A DNA stretch of 64,000 nucleotides from Carallia brachiata (GCA_021464245.1 JADCRB010000002.1:1975073-2039072); one strand, 5' to 3'. Counted from the stretch's first letter, positions 50,352-62,427 are shown. Made by a program: numbers and translations. The notes: generated from the letters alone by a model not told the origin.

Positions 50352-50443
50352 GACAAATTAAAAAGAAAAAAAGATATTCTCGGTGAGAATTTGTGCTTAT
50401 TCTTCCAAGTAATTAATCATGGAAATACTGGCATATATGTACA

Positions 50444-50461
50444 CCCCCCCCCCCCCCCCCC
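50444..50461. repeat. Poly-C tract (18 bp)
   Basis: Eighteen consecutive C bases, unusual in this AT-rich region. The length in the assembly may be unreliable. Confidence 0.9.
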
Positions 50462-51483
50462 AAATTGCTATCAAATTAGGGTTGACACATGACATTATGC
50501 TAATTTCTGTACAATGTCATTTTTTTCAATCGTCAGTGTTCATTTGGTCTGCAAAAGGAGCATATGGCAATATTCCTCCTTTGTCGAGTCAGAACTCAAT
50601 TTTCTTGCCAACCTTGTATCTCAAAGCCATGTCCGTCCCAAGTGATTGGACAAGGTATCTCTGTTGGTTAATCTGAATTTGTTTTTTTTTTTTTTTCCCC
50701 CTTAACGAGAATATAATTGGGTGGCCAGATGGCCTACTTTGGTCCCATTTCTTTTGATTGGGAATATAAATTGACAATCTTGCCATGCTTCGAAAATTAG
50801 AACTTGAAATATCCTTCATTGATTTACACAAGTTTGAAGTAGAAGTTGTCAAAAAGGAAAGAAAGGGCAGCCAATACCAAAATCCAATGTCAATCGACTA
50901 ACATTGTTCCTTCAGAAAAACTGTCCTCCACAAATAGACAAAAGGAATACAATAAATTTTTAAATTGCAATTTCATGTCATAAACTTTATTACCAAATTA
51001 AAACTATACAATGCACTTCCAATATGAGAATATATGCAATTACATTTCTTGGGGCATCTAAGTACTCGCACATGATAAGAAACGTACAAAAGCCACATAC
51101 AACAAGAACTTTCCAAATCACCAAATATTTATTACAAAAACTCCTATCTCTCTATCGACAAGTAAATATAAAGTGCCACATTACTAACAATATGCTGGTT
51201 TCGGATATATGGCAAAAGAAAAGCCAAAAATATGTTTAAGGGGTAACCAGGTGTGCCTGGCTAAAATAGAGACCATGGCCTTTTCACTGCTGTCTACTAC
51301 TGCAAAACCATTGCACAATATACGGTGCAACAGAATATTTCCAGTACCAAACCATGTAGGAACAAAATAAAGGGACTTGGATTAGATCAAATTCTTGAAT
51401 AATTGGTTAAATCTTGAGAAAGAGATGTAGGGGGGACCATTTGTCTTCTTCTTCTCAAATGTCCTAGAACTTTTCAGTTTCCA

Positions 51484-54435
51484 TTACTTTGGGTCACTGC
51501 TATTGGTGGCCAACTTAGTACCATCGTTCACCGTAATTGGCAATTCCGGAGCATTATCTTTGCCAGCAGTGGAGGATAGCAGTTGGCTAGAAGAAGAATA
51601 GTCCTTGCTTTTACCCCACACCACGGAATATAGGCCAATTGCGATTATGATGCCTCCAATGACACTGATTGTGTAACCAAATGGAATAGAGTTAATTTTC
51701 AGAAAATCTACATATTGGGGGAAAAAAAAAGGATAAAGTTGATAGTTTCACTTTTATTCTCTTGCTCTATACGTGTTTCTTAAAAATTGATGAATTTCGA
51801 AATTTTTAGCTTATGTAAGCAGACTGTAACCATAAACTTAAAGGGGTATTTTAAATGCTTATAATATTTCTAGATTGAAACTGCAAAATTCAATAAGATG
51901 AGAAGGCATTTAGGAGACAAGGAAAGTTGTTTTCTTTTTACGTTACTTCTGACAAAAGGAGAAAAAAAAAAAAGAAACCTGTTTTTTTTGGTTATGTTTT
52001 CAGATTAATTATGGTTAAGTTTCCATAAGAACATCTCTTTGCTTCTGATAGTAGCTGTAGTAGTTTATTGCTTGGCCTCACAATGAACAAAGTTCTCTTA
52101 AAAAAAAGGACATGCCGTATTGGGCTATGTTTTGGACACATAGACATCAATAGTGGTATGGTATCCGATAATGCGTAATCGCTTCGTTTCTTGGGCCGGA
52201 CCACCCATGAGGCTCATTAAAGAAAGTACCTATGCGATTATACTATAGAAGTACTTAGAATTTAAATTTTTATAATAAAAATATATAATTTATAATTTAA
52301 AAAAGGAAAGTATGAGATTTATAAGAAAAAAATTAAAACTATCTTTATCATGTAATTTATAATTAGTTGAGCTTCTTAATAACCAAAAAAAAAAAAGTTT
52401 AGTTCGAATTAGAAATGTGAAGACTAAAATATAATTGAAAGATAAAAAAAAAAAAAAAGTGAATGAATAGAGCAATAAGAAAAAAACGATTTTTTTTTTA
52501 TACCTTCCGAGATGAAGTTTCTCCGCCAAAATGAGAGACGCAAGAGCCGCGACAATGATCATGCATAGAGGGTTAAAAGCTGTTACAAATACTGGCCCTC
52601 TTGTCTTCATCACCAGACCTTGCACATAATATGTGATTCCCGAGCTAACAACCCCCTGAACCCATTCCAAATTTTATTTGTAATAGAAAAACAGAAAACA
52701 CTTCAATTAATTGAAAAAAAAAAGAAGAAAAAAAGAGGAATGGAAAAAGCAGAAGCAGAAAAAAAAAAAAAAAAAAGAATAGGGCTCCATTGGGTGGACT
52801 TGCCGTGTAAAGGGGAGCGAGAAGCCTAGAGTCCAAACCAACAGCCCATGCGCCAGGGTGGTGAGCCACAATAAGTGCTATTGCCAGACCTTGTATGGTG
52901 CCCGCCAAGCATATCAACGATGACAGAGATAGCCCGCAGGGTATTTCTTTATTGTTATGGACTATATATGTATAATGCATACACCAATCAAAATCACTTG
53001 TAAAATTAATTGTGTAATTTCAAGCAATTAAATTACCTTTTTTTTTTTTTTTTTTGCAGGAATTTGTGATTTGTTTAGCAATGAATTTAAGGGATTGAAT
53101 GAATTTAATTTAATTAATTACCTGGAGAATGTAGAAAGCCGACCAAGAGACACAGCCAACAAGGATCAACAGTGTCCCAGCCACCCAATGTTTATCAGAT
53201 GTGTCACTGGTGCTTCCATGATGGCTGGTTTTCCGAGACCAAATGAAATTAATGACGGGGCCTTTGTACAGTGTCATGAGCAAAGTCCCACCAAATGTCA
53301 CCAGGGTCCCAATCACCTTGGCCTGACAGCGTATGTCCTTAATCCTTATGCGCTCTAACCTGTTAAAGCCAACTTATGCGGTTACTATTGTTGTAGGGAA
53401 CAGATAAATACAGATCTCAATTTTTTATTGTTTGAATATTTGTTTGATTTAAATGAATGTGCGATTTCTTAAAATTATAATAATAATTTTTGTAATAAAA
53501 AAAAATAAGGTGCATTTTTTTTTCATTATATAAAGTATGACAGTATTTTTAAAAAATCGCACACTCTTTTCACTCGGATAAACATTCAAACAAAAAAGAT
53601 TCAAAATTTGTACTTTTTTCCATTTTTTTTTAACTCATTGATTATTTTATCAGCCAACCCCAATTAATTTAGCATCGAGACTTTATTGTTGGGGATAAAT
53701 AGCATGAGTAATACTATGTGCCTTCAGGCGAATATGTCGTGGAACAGCTAAAATCAAGGCCAAGCCCCATTAGAATTAAGATTAGCTCACATTAATCAAA
53801 GCTCACCGAAAAATTACAGCGATGACAAAGGTAACAGAGGGAACGGCGTTCATGATGGCAGAGGTAAATGAAGCTGATGTGTACTGCATCCCCAAGTAAG
53901 CGAATCCTTGGTCAAGGATTGGCCTATCCATGCATCCCACAAGATCAGAAAATCTCATAACTTAATTTGATACTGTATAGGAATCACAAGAATCACAGCT
54001 TTTATTGCAGCAAAAGCACAGAGAAATAGAATGGATAGAGTTATTACTCTAGACATCCCAAGGCCATTATTTGCAAGAAGACTTGGAGTGTCATCTTTGG
54101 CCTTATGTTTCTGCACGGTAATAGAAAAATGAATAAATGTTAAACAAAAAAAAAAAAAAAAGATATGTTCTTGAGACAAATACATTAGCAGAAAATTGGA
54201 GAACTGGCATTCAGGGGAGAGACCTTTCAAGAAGCAAGGCGAAAGGAGCAAGAACAAGTGCAGCAACGGCGTTGCGGTACACGATGAGCACGTATCGATT
54301 CATGCCGTGGGTGAGAGTCATCATGCTGATTATGTACATCCCAGCTGACCCAAATTGCAAGCACACCATGAGAATGTAAGGTCTTAATTGAATGAACATT
54401 GAACTCAATGCTCCACCAGATGTTTGGCCTCCCAT
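51484..54435 (-). pseudogene. WAT1-related / UMAMIT transporter, copy B, with one-base frame break
   Basis: This is a tandem paralogue of the gene at 43192-46642. Exons: 54224-54435, 54048-54110, 53807-53923, 53122-53359, 52804-52961, 52504-52655, 51484-51664 (212, 63, 117, 238, 158, 152, 181 bp). Lengths match copy A exactly except exon 5 (158 against 159) and the variable last exon. In exon 5 the sequence after KKYPA (copy A KYPAELSLT) loses frame beside a G run at 52933-52935; the family sequence LSLSSLICLAGTIQGLAIAL resumes one frame over. As written it stops soon after; with one base more it would encode 373 residues. Exon 5 ends at a GC donor (ACG|GCAAGT). Start MGGQTSGGALSSMF; tail ends SSDPK. 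It could be a working gene with a consensus error, since everything else, including splice sites, is intact. Confidence 0.85.
53430..53591. repeat. Hairpin-forming MITE-like repeat in an intron of UMAMIT copy B
   Basis: GTTTGAATATTTGTTTGATT at the left pairs with the inverted right end containing CACTCGGATAAACATTCAAAC, and GTGCGATTT lies in both arms. The 162-bp unit fills part of intron 3. No clear target duplication is visible. Confidence 0.55.
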
Positions 54436-56240
54436 TTCTTTTTTTTAATTTTTTTTATTTATTTTTGGGTGTGAACTTGTCTATCTATGTGGGCAAGAAG
54501 AAGAGGCACAATGGATACATTACTGGATGGTGAGAAAATGGCCTTATTATAGCAAAAGCAAAAGCAACGACAAACCCCGACTTCACTGACTCAATCCCTT
54601 AGATGACAATAATGCTTTCTTTGGTCATTTTCTCCTCATAAATGTGCCTAGATGAATTTTTTCTTTCAGCTTTAGATGGGAAGTGTGAAGGAGCTAAGAA
54701 TTATGTATTTGTGGTGATGGAATTCTCACAAGGATTTGTGCTAATATAATTTACAAGTCATATATGAATGACAGAAAATTTTTACAAGGTTTTAAGGTAT
54801 GAAATTGAATTAAATTTTATTATATCTGATACTGTTATGTTCAGGATTTCACATTGGACCTAGCACTAATTATTTCTTTTGTAGACATGGATTCAAACGA
54901 TTGGGTGTGCGCTCTTTACAACGTTACTATTGAAAGTGGAGCAATCCACTGAGATGATCACTGGCATTCATGTATATTTCAGTATTGTTTTATTAGTTTT
55001 GTTTTTTTTTTTATAGTTTTGTAATTTTTTTTTCATTATTCCTATAATGCAGTAAACTTTTTTCCCAAAAGTTTTGTACATATAAAGCTATTCATCGATA
55101 CAGAACACAAGGACCAACTATAATCTTCGGACTTAAGATAATCTCTTAGTGTTTTGACAGCTTAGTTTCTTTTTTTCAAAAAAAAAAAAATTTTCACAAG
55201 AAGTCAATAATTTTACACGAATGGAAGAAATCTTGGAGAGGGAAAAGAAAGGAGTCAGAGGGATAAAAATTTTTGAAGATGATATATAGAAGTTATCAAC
55301 CAAAAGTGTAAGTTGAACAAACCTCAAATATCTTTCAACAACATAATTAATCAACACGTTAAAAGTAGAAACTGTCTATGATTGAGAGAAGTGCTTGTTT
55401 ACGTAATAAGTCCAAATAATGGCCAAGTCATGACTGCACTCAGTTTGTTCGTCAAGGTGGAGATTATTGCTGCTGTTCTCATCTTGTCTACGGAACATTG
55501 TATTCTATGAAAGCTATTACGTAATCAAGTTGATCACTATTATTTGTAAGGTATGCAAAATATTACGAGTTTAACTATAAACAACACAATAAAAAGTATT
55601 CGGCACGTGCTTCCACTGGCTTCCACAGCTCATAGGTTTTTTTTTTTTTTAAATTCAATAAACTTTTATCAGATCATTTTATATCGACTAGCTTCCACTA
55701 CGTTATTTTTGCTGTGTTACCACCAAATTTTTTACAACGGATATTTGGTACTAATTATTATCCATATATATTTCTTTCATATTCGAGCGACTTATTAACC
55801 CGTCTTAATTATGCTCGTGCATATTATCAATAATGGAATCAGAGTTGTTCGCTCTGTTTTAGTGCTCATCATAGACTCATAGTTGGTTCCCATTCAGCAT
55901 GCACGACACAAACAGGGCATGACTAAAGGAGAAGCGATATTGGAGGCCAAGCATATGTGCATGGAAATTATGGCGGATTGATATTGATGATGACGCGCCC
56001 GCATTTTGCATTGGAAAACAAAAGAAACCCGCAATATACAAAAGGTGGACGTTTTTAATTTCTAAGGGCCAGGTGCTTTTATGGAGAGCGAGAGTGATTG
56101 AGAACTCTCAGACATTCAAAAGGCCCAAGAAAAACCTAAAAGGAGCGCAAAATCAGGGGCGTCCATGCTCAAATTGTTGCGTGTTTAATTGGATTTTATT
56201 TACTTGCCCAGTTGGCTTACATGAATTATCATCAATCAAT

Positions 56241-56545
56241 TATCAAAATATGAACGTGGTTGTACAAAGGGCCATGCGAATTCTTCCTTTTGGAAAGTTA
56301 TAGCATGGAGAAATGCGGATGTAACATTTGACAGCGTGTCACATGACAAGTTTCAATGACTAACTAATGATAAAAGAACAAAATATCAAACAGCGTAAAC
56401 GATAGAGATCAATTGTAATGCGAAACTATGATAAACAAAAGAACAGAACGTGGGGATCAAATTTAAAAAGTAAATTTATGTCATTATCAAAATATGAAAG
56501 TGGTTGGCATAAGGCCATGGGAATTCTTCATTTTGGAAAGTTATA
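56241..56545. repeat. Direct repeat pair, 62 bp, 244 bp apart
   Basis: TATCAAAATATGAACGTGGT at 56241 recurs as TATCAAAATATGAAAGTGGT at 56485; both copies continue to TTTTGGAAAGTTATA with a few substitutions and a one-base indel. This may be a partial tandem duplication or the ends of a decayed element. Confidence 0.75.
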
Positions 56546-57799
56546 ACAAACAGTATAGACTCTCTTAATGGGACAAAAAAAAAAAAAAAAGTAAAGTTAA
56601 GCCTTCAAGTATTCCTTGTTTTATGGCAAAAACAAATGCCACTTCTACTAAATCGAGAAGCCATCTAAAAGGGGCAAAATAATCTGAAGTATAAATTTGT
56701 ATTAATAAGTTACTAATATTGGATCGATCCCCCAATTGAACATTTTCTGAAAAAAGGCAAAATAAGAAAAGAAAAGAAAGCGAAATGGCCATAAGGCTTA
56801 AAGGCGGTTAAAAGTGCGTTCATCTTTCCTTCATACAAAGGGAGAAGAAACAAACGTCTTTTCTATTATAAAGAACACGAGGAATCCTAAAGTTTTGGGA
56901 TTCTTTAATCCTATCATCTGTGATTCAATGATTCCTGGTAGAATGATTGAAAGTGCATGATCTTGGAGAAATACGATATACAAGCAAAATATGATATAAA
57001 AGCAAGCAATGAACTGAAAGATATATTGTCAGTTCCAGCACTTTGCATAGCCAATTAATAGACCAAATTGGACCACATTGGTTAATAACAGTATTCAAAG
57101 GGTAATTGAAACTGCAATTCATCTTTACATAGAATATTATCGAGACCAATATACTCCGAGTGGGAAATCTTATTCTTATGTGGGTTTGATTCGTTTGCAT
57201 GTAGGATCAATCAATCTAGCAAAATCAAATACATCATAAGTTAATTAGATGAAATTACAACACATCTATTTCGATATCAATTCTTTTTAATTCTTTACAT
57301 CATCAAACTTTTTTTGGAAAACATATGCTATAGGCTATAGCTAATGGATGGATACCTTTTGAATTCCATAATCAAGGCAAGTGCAGAGGGACTTTTGTGC
57401 AATGTAGACATAAAGTTACAAGTCTAAACTAGCCTAGATAAATTGTTCTTTTAGTACCCCCAATCACTGAACTTTAAGGTCAAACTCATAAAGTTATATC
57501 GACTAACAACAATTAATCTAGCAATCATTTAACTCTCATATGGGGAAAAAACATCTCACATTTGTTTAATTTAGCTTTGCAATTTGGAACTAGTAACGAT
57601 ATAGAAAGTTCAAGTAGACCAGTTGTGCTGAACTCAGATAAATGGTGAAAGAAGAAAAATAGTTTTTGGGTCAACAGTCAAGGGTAGTGTAAATAAACCA
57701 CCTCCTTAGGGAAAACTGCGCAGCTCAACAAACTGGGAACCATTGGTCTAAAGTACAAACAAGATGCAGAATTAGCAATAAACTTTCCTAGTCTAAAGC

Positions 57800-58150
57800 C
57801 AATTCATGATTATGATCCTCAATAAGACATATGGTTTGTGCGTCAGTCAAAGCATTGCCATCCGCCTTTTTCTGGTCGTGGAACACAGTAAAGCACCCAA
57901 GATTCTTCAAATTCTCTTTTTCTTGCTTTGATGTGTCAACAAAGAGATTCTAAGACCGTGTCTTCCGCGGCTCCTTTTTCGCTATCAAAGACAGCATTAG
58001 GGGATTTTTCATCCAACAGCTTCAAAGGCATTAATTAGTCAATCACAATCCTTGTCTCTGGTGTGCTTATTAACAGGCATTGGCATGTGGCCGTCCTCGA
58101 ATGCAAAGATGAACTTGATCCATCACATGGTCATGAACTTGAACAACGAA
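57800..58150 (-). pseudogene. Unidentified decayed coding fragment
   Basis: On the minus strand several short frames have protein-like composition but are separated by frame shifts and stops: FAFEDGHMPMPVNKHTRDKD (near 58050-58120), LLDEKSPNAVFDSEKGAAED (near 57960-58010), then NLKNLGCFTVFHDQKKADGN and ICLIEDHNHELALD ending at TAG near 57799. Reading them in order suggests one ancestral C-terminal coding region broken at least twice. I do not recognise the family. It may alternatively be chance composition, although codon choice looks less AT-driven than in the surrounding spacer. Confidence 0.35.
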
Positions 58151-60218
58151 ATGCTTACAAATATATTTGGAATCTCACTTAATTTGTAACCATGTTATAT
58201 TGTAGCATAACTGACTTTAATTCATTAGGTTCCTAGGCTTTGCTAACGTCAAAGCCTAGAGCCTTGTGTCCTAAGATTGTCAAACTTAAATATAAATAAG
58301 AGGGTAAACTAATTCTAACATTATATAAAATAAAGTCTTTAAACTTTAAATCTACTCAAAAACTAAAACCTCAAGTTAGTAAGAGGAAAAATACAAAAGT
58401 ATTACAAATCATACCACATTTTTTATTTTATTAATACGAGACTTTATAATCTTAACAAGCGTAGAAGCCTTGCCATTGTGTCAAAGCAGCCACTATCTTC
58501 TCTTAGGTGAGCTCACTCCCAAGTGGAGGAGATAGTCTAAGTATAACGTTTTCTGAGCTGTCTGTGCTTGTGTGAAACATCACTTTCAATAGTAAGCTAT
58601 GCAAACGCATATCAATTTTATGATATGATCACGAATACGATATGGAGGCTTATAGCGATATGATCAAACCTCGTGTCACACTTTAAGTGGATTAGCCTGA
58701 GCTATTTGCAGGAAACGTTCTGCCATTATTTAGCACTATATAGATACTTTAACTAAGTGCGGGAAAAAGTAGTTTTGGCTTGATTGCCAACAGGATCCTA
58801 CTAATTAAAGCAAATAATCTTCGGGGTTTTGATGGGAATCAAGCTTTAACAAATGTGGACACCAAACTTTAGAAACGTTCTACGAACAGTTCTAGATAGA
58901 ACGATTGAAAGGGATAACGGGAATAATTTGTGTATATGCATCTGTTACTTGAACACGAGTCTTTGAATAGGAAGAAATGTGCATGTACTGTTGCAGTAGA
59001 TGAGAGATAAAAAGAGAAAAAAGTGCAGAAGAAGATAAGAAAAGTTTAAGGCAGAGAAAGATATAAACTGCAGATGTCATGGAAAGGCAAAGAAGAAAAG
59101 GAAAGGACAATTTATAGTTGACGTATAGGATCAAAAATGAAAAACAGAATAAAGATGATGATGTTAAACGAATCTATCCCATCATTATCTTTTTTTCAGG
59201 TTAGAGACAGGTAGACAGGACTTTGCTAATGCTAGTCAATTGGTAGGTGGACGTCAAGCAAGTGAAATCGAATGATTCAATTCTGTCTCCCCTAGAAAAG
59301 TATGCGAACTAGAATCTCGAGTTAACATTCTATTTATTATACTCAAAAGAGTTAGATCGACGTCATAAATCGAATCGCATCTCATATACAATTTACACAT
59401 TACACAAATATGATGGTTGATAATAAATTTTTAATTTTTTTCATGTATAATCATAATTAATGATTAGAGTCATGAGAATGTAATATGAATTGGAAATCCA
59501 TCAAGTTGAATCCCTCCTTGCAAGGAGCTTTCTGAACATCGACTACTTGGGAGACATCTGCATGAAGAAAAACCTGAGCTTATTAAAGAAAACACACTGG
59601 ACCAAACAAAGGCCCAGAAGATAAAGACCTATAATTGAAAATAAATTTGGAAGCCCTAACCCAGTTTACCTATACCAGGCCCATTTTGTTCTGCCCGAGC
59701 TAAAAATTAAGGATGCAAGGAGGTCAATAAAGCCCTCCTCTCTAAATTAGGTTGCCGATTTCTAACTGAATCATGGAATCCTGCGGGAAGAGTTCTCCAA
59801 GAAAAGAATTGCAAAAGGTCGATTTCGGTTGGCCAAATGTTTATGGCCATACTAATATTTATCCAAATAGAATTTAGAATGTAATAATCAATTTTTTTTG
59901 TGTAACCAAAATAATTGAATGTGTAATAAAAAAATATTACTATTTTTTCTAATTTTCATTTTGTCTTTATGATTGCACAAAATACATTAATAATTACAAT
60001 TTGAACACTAATGAATAATTTTTTGTTTAGCTACGAAATGAAACTCGTTTTGTTATGCCCATAGCCCCTTTTGGTCTCATTTCCCAGTGTCATCCCTCAA
60101 GTTTGCGTGCTTCACAGTTGCCGTTTGTAGGCCCATTTAGCAATTCCATTTTCGTTCTTTTGTCATAGTTTGAAACCAGAACGAAAATCAGAGAATAAAA
60201 ATAAAACCCAAAAGAAAA

Positions 60219-60602
60219 GGATTAATTCTCAAAAAAATCATGAACATTTTGGTTTTTTTCTAAATTTATTATAAATTTTAATTTTTTTAATATATCATCA
60301 ACTCTTTAATTAGTTTCAAATCTATCATCCCGTCATTTTACAATAACAGATTCTGTATCTATTTCTAAAATTTCAACTTTAAATCTTCCCAAAAAGTTAT
60401 AAACTTTTTGCTTTTTAAATTAGAAATGGAGATGTAAAGTTAGAATTTCGAAAATGAATTACAAAATCTGTTACTATAGAATGACGATATAATAGATTTA
60501 GAACTAATTGAAATTTGGTGATATCTTCTGAAAAAAAAAAAAACATAATGATAGATTTAAACAAAAATAAAAAAGTTCATAGTTTTTTTTAAGAGATTAG
60601 CC
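60219..60602. mobile_element. MULE-like foldback element
   Basis: Starts GGATTAATTCTCAAAAAAATC and ends AAGAGATTAGCC; the arms pair through CATGAAC/GTTCATAG and further inward. Flanking 10-mers CAAAAGAAAA (60209-60218) and TAAAAGAAAA (60603-60612) differ at their first base, consistent with a target duplication. About 384 bp, nearly palindromic, no coding capacity. It shares GG...CC ends and duplication length with the other three MULE-like elements. Confidence 0.68.
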
Positions 60603-61469
60603 TAAAAGAAAAGCCACAGAGAGGAAATACTGGATGAGAAGGGCAATTATTTTACAAGAAAAGGCCGAGATTGTTTACGGCCTGAAGCCAGCAACCTACA
60701 AAATCCAAGGGTATTGGTTTTTCACTAACAAATGAGGAATGATATGAAACGGCTCGATGATGTTGGGTTTTGGGTTTCTCTTCGTCTTTGAGCCTCATTG
60801 GTCGAGTAATATTCTTTTTTTTTTCCAAAAGAAACTCGAGTGTATTATTTTTTTTTGGTAAAGAAATCAAGTTTTTTTTTTTTTTTTGGGTCCTAAAATC
60901 GAGTATATTATAGTGAAAGCGTAATATGGAGCTATTAGCCGTTGAGCCCAAAACATAGTCGGTAGTCAGTCGTGCACACCCATGGGCCTGATACCCTGAA
61001 GTTTACTTTTATTGCAATTTTTTTTTTTTAGTATTTAAGACTACCGTACTAATATCCAAACTCGTTCTGAAATGTTATCACAAATGACTTTCAGTATCAC
61101 TCGAACAAAATTTGATTAGTTTATTGCCTAGATTTTAGTGTACCATGTGTTGCACGTATAAAGATAGACGAATCATAAGTTTTGTCCACAAATTAAATTT
61201 GATTTCAAACAATATTTAAAATGAATCAAAAATTGTTCGCAAAAAATTTAGATAATAAAACAAATTCAAAAAAACTATAAGAGAACTTGCATGGAAATTA
61301 TAAAAGAAACCAATAAAAAGTATAAATAATTTCCGAAAAAAAAAAGGATCAAAAGGTTATAATTTGAGTATGCCATTATAACTCCTGAACTCAAATGTTT
61401 AAAATATAAATTCACGAGTATCATTCTTTTTTATAATAAAATCCGGATGCAAAAAATTTCAATTTATTC

Positions 61470-62416
61470 TTTGTAATTGTGAGAAGTGTGGAGGAGCATG
61501 GGAAAATTTGGAGCATGTTCTTTGTAATTATGTGTTTGCTCGAAGGGTTTGGGAGGCCATTTTCAGAATTTTGAATCTTAACTATAGGCCATTGACATCC
61601 TTTAAAGAATGGGTTCTGAATGGTTGTAGTAATAAACAAATCTAATGATTTGGGATTTGCTCGTTTCATGTTGTTTTCATCTCCACTTTATGGCATCTAT
61701 GGGAGTGGAGAAACCGAGTGCTATTTGATGGAGACCAGCGTACTCATTTGGATGTTGTTGATTCAATCAAGCATAGAGCTGTGGAAATTAATTCATTGCA
61801 TGTTGATAAGGAAGTGCGCTCGAACTCCATAATTTCTTGGCAGCCACCAGCCATGCCAATAATCAAGGTGAATGTTGATGGGAGCGCGAAAGCAAGCCCA
61901 GGTCTGTCGGGTTATGGGGGCGTCGCTCGGGATAGTTGTGGTCGCTGGGTCTTTGGGTTCTATGGATTTAATGGAATTTCCATGACTACTGGGGTTGAAT
62001 TAAGAGCCATCCACATGAGTTTAAGGATTGCTCGGGACAAAGGATATTGCAGACTTACAGTAAAATTAGATTCTCTTCTAACTCTTGAGAAAATTGGAAA
62101 AATAAATTGGGAATTTGATCTCTATCAGCTACTTATAGCTGAATATAAAGAGTTTTTGAGAAGGCTTTGGAATTGTGCTCTGTAATGTACTTTGAGGGAG
62201 GCAAGCGCTTGTGCTAATTTTTTAGTCAAAATGTGTGTCTCCTTTAATGCTCCCTTCATGATTTGTGATAATCCGTCATCGAGTTTGCAAGCTCTCATTT
62301 TTCAAGATAAGCTTGAGGTTGCTTTTCCTTGTAGAGGATAAGCTATTTGCTCATATTTTGTTTAGTGTCTTGGTTGCTTAGTTTCTTTTATCTCTTATTA
62401 TCAAAAAAAAAAAAAA
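61470..62416 (+). mobile_element. 5'-truncated L1-type LINE (zf-RVT and RNase H remnant) with poly(A) tail
   Basis: The segment starts within the C-terminal coding region of a plant non-LTR retrotransposon and ends in 14 A residues (62403-62416). Exact 11-bp direct repeats TCAATTTATTC flank it (61459-61469 and 62417-62427), as expected of target-primed reverse transcription. The 3' end of the element precedes the poly(A) with a T-rich trailer. Strong 5' truncation is usual for LINE copies. Confidence 0.88.
61475..62185 (+). pseudogene. LINE ORF2 C-terminus: zf-RVT-like and RNase H domains, with in-frame stops
   Basis: The first part reads CNCEKCGGAWENLEHVLCNY, a zinc-binding zf-RVT-like motif, and ends at in-frame TAA-TGA (61643-61648). 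The same frame continues with LWHLWEWRNRVLFDGDQ, a conserved stretch before RNase H, then IIKVNVDGSAKASPGLSGYG and TTGVELRAIHMSL and LTVKLDSLLTLEKI. The catalytic acidic residues of RNase H (D in VDGS, E in VELRA, D in KLDS) are retained. The reverse transcriptase and endonuclease domains are missing, so the copy cannot move itself. Confidence 0.85.
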
Positions 62417-62427
62417 TCAATTTATTC

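Larger units (their letters stand above)
46643..51483. other. Intergenic region between the two UMAMIT genes
   Basis: Apart from the promoter of copy A and the 3' flank of copy B, this region contains the large MULE-like element at 48557-50351 and a poly-C tract at 50444-50461. 46680-48540 is AT-rich without recognisable genes or repeats. Confidence 0.6.
54436..61469. other. Long gene-poor region
   Basis: Seven kilobases without a convincing intact gene. It contains the copy B promoter, a 62-bp direct repeat (56241-56302 and 56485-56545), a degenerate coding-like fragment (57800-58150, minus), and a MULE-like foldback (60219-60602). Remaining sequence is AT-rich with no tRNA or rRNA signature that I could see. 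Confidence 0.55.
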
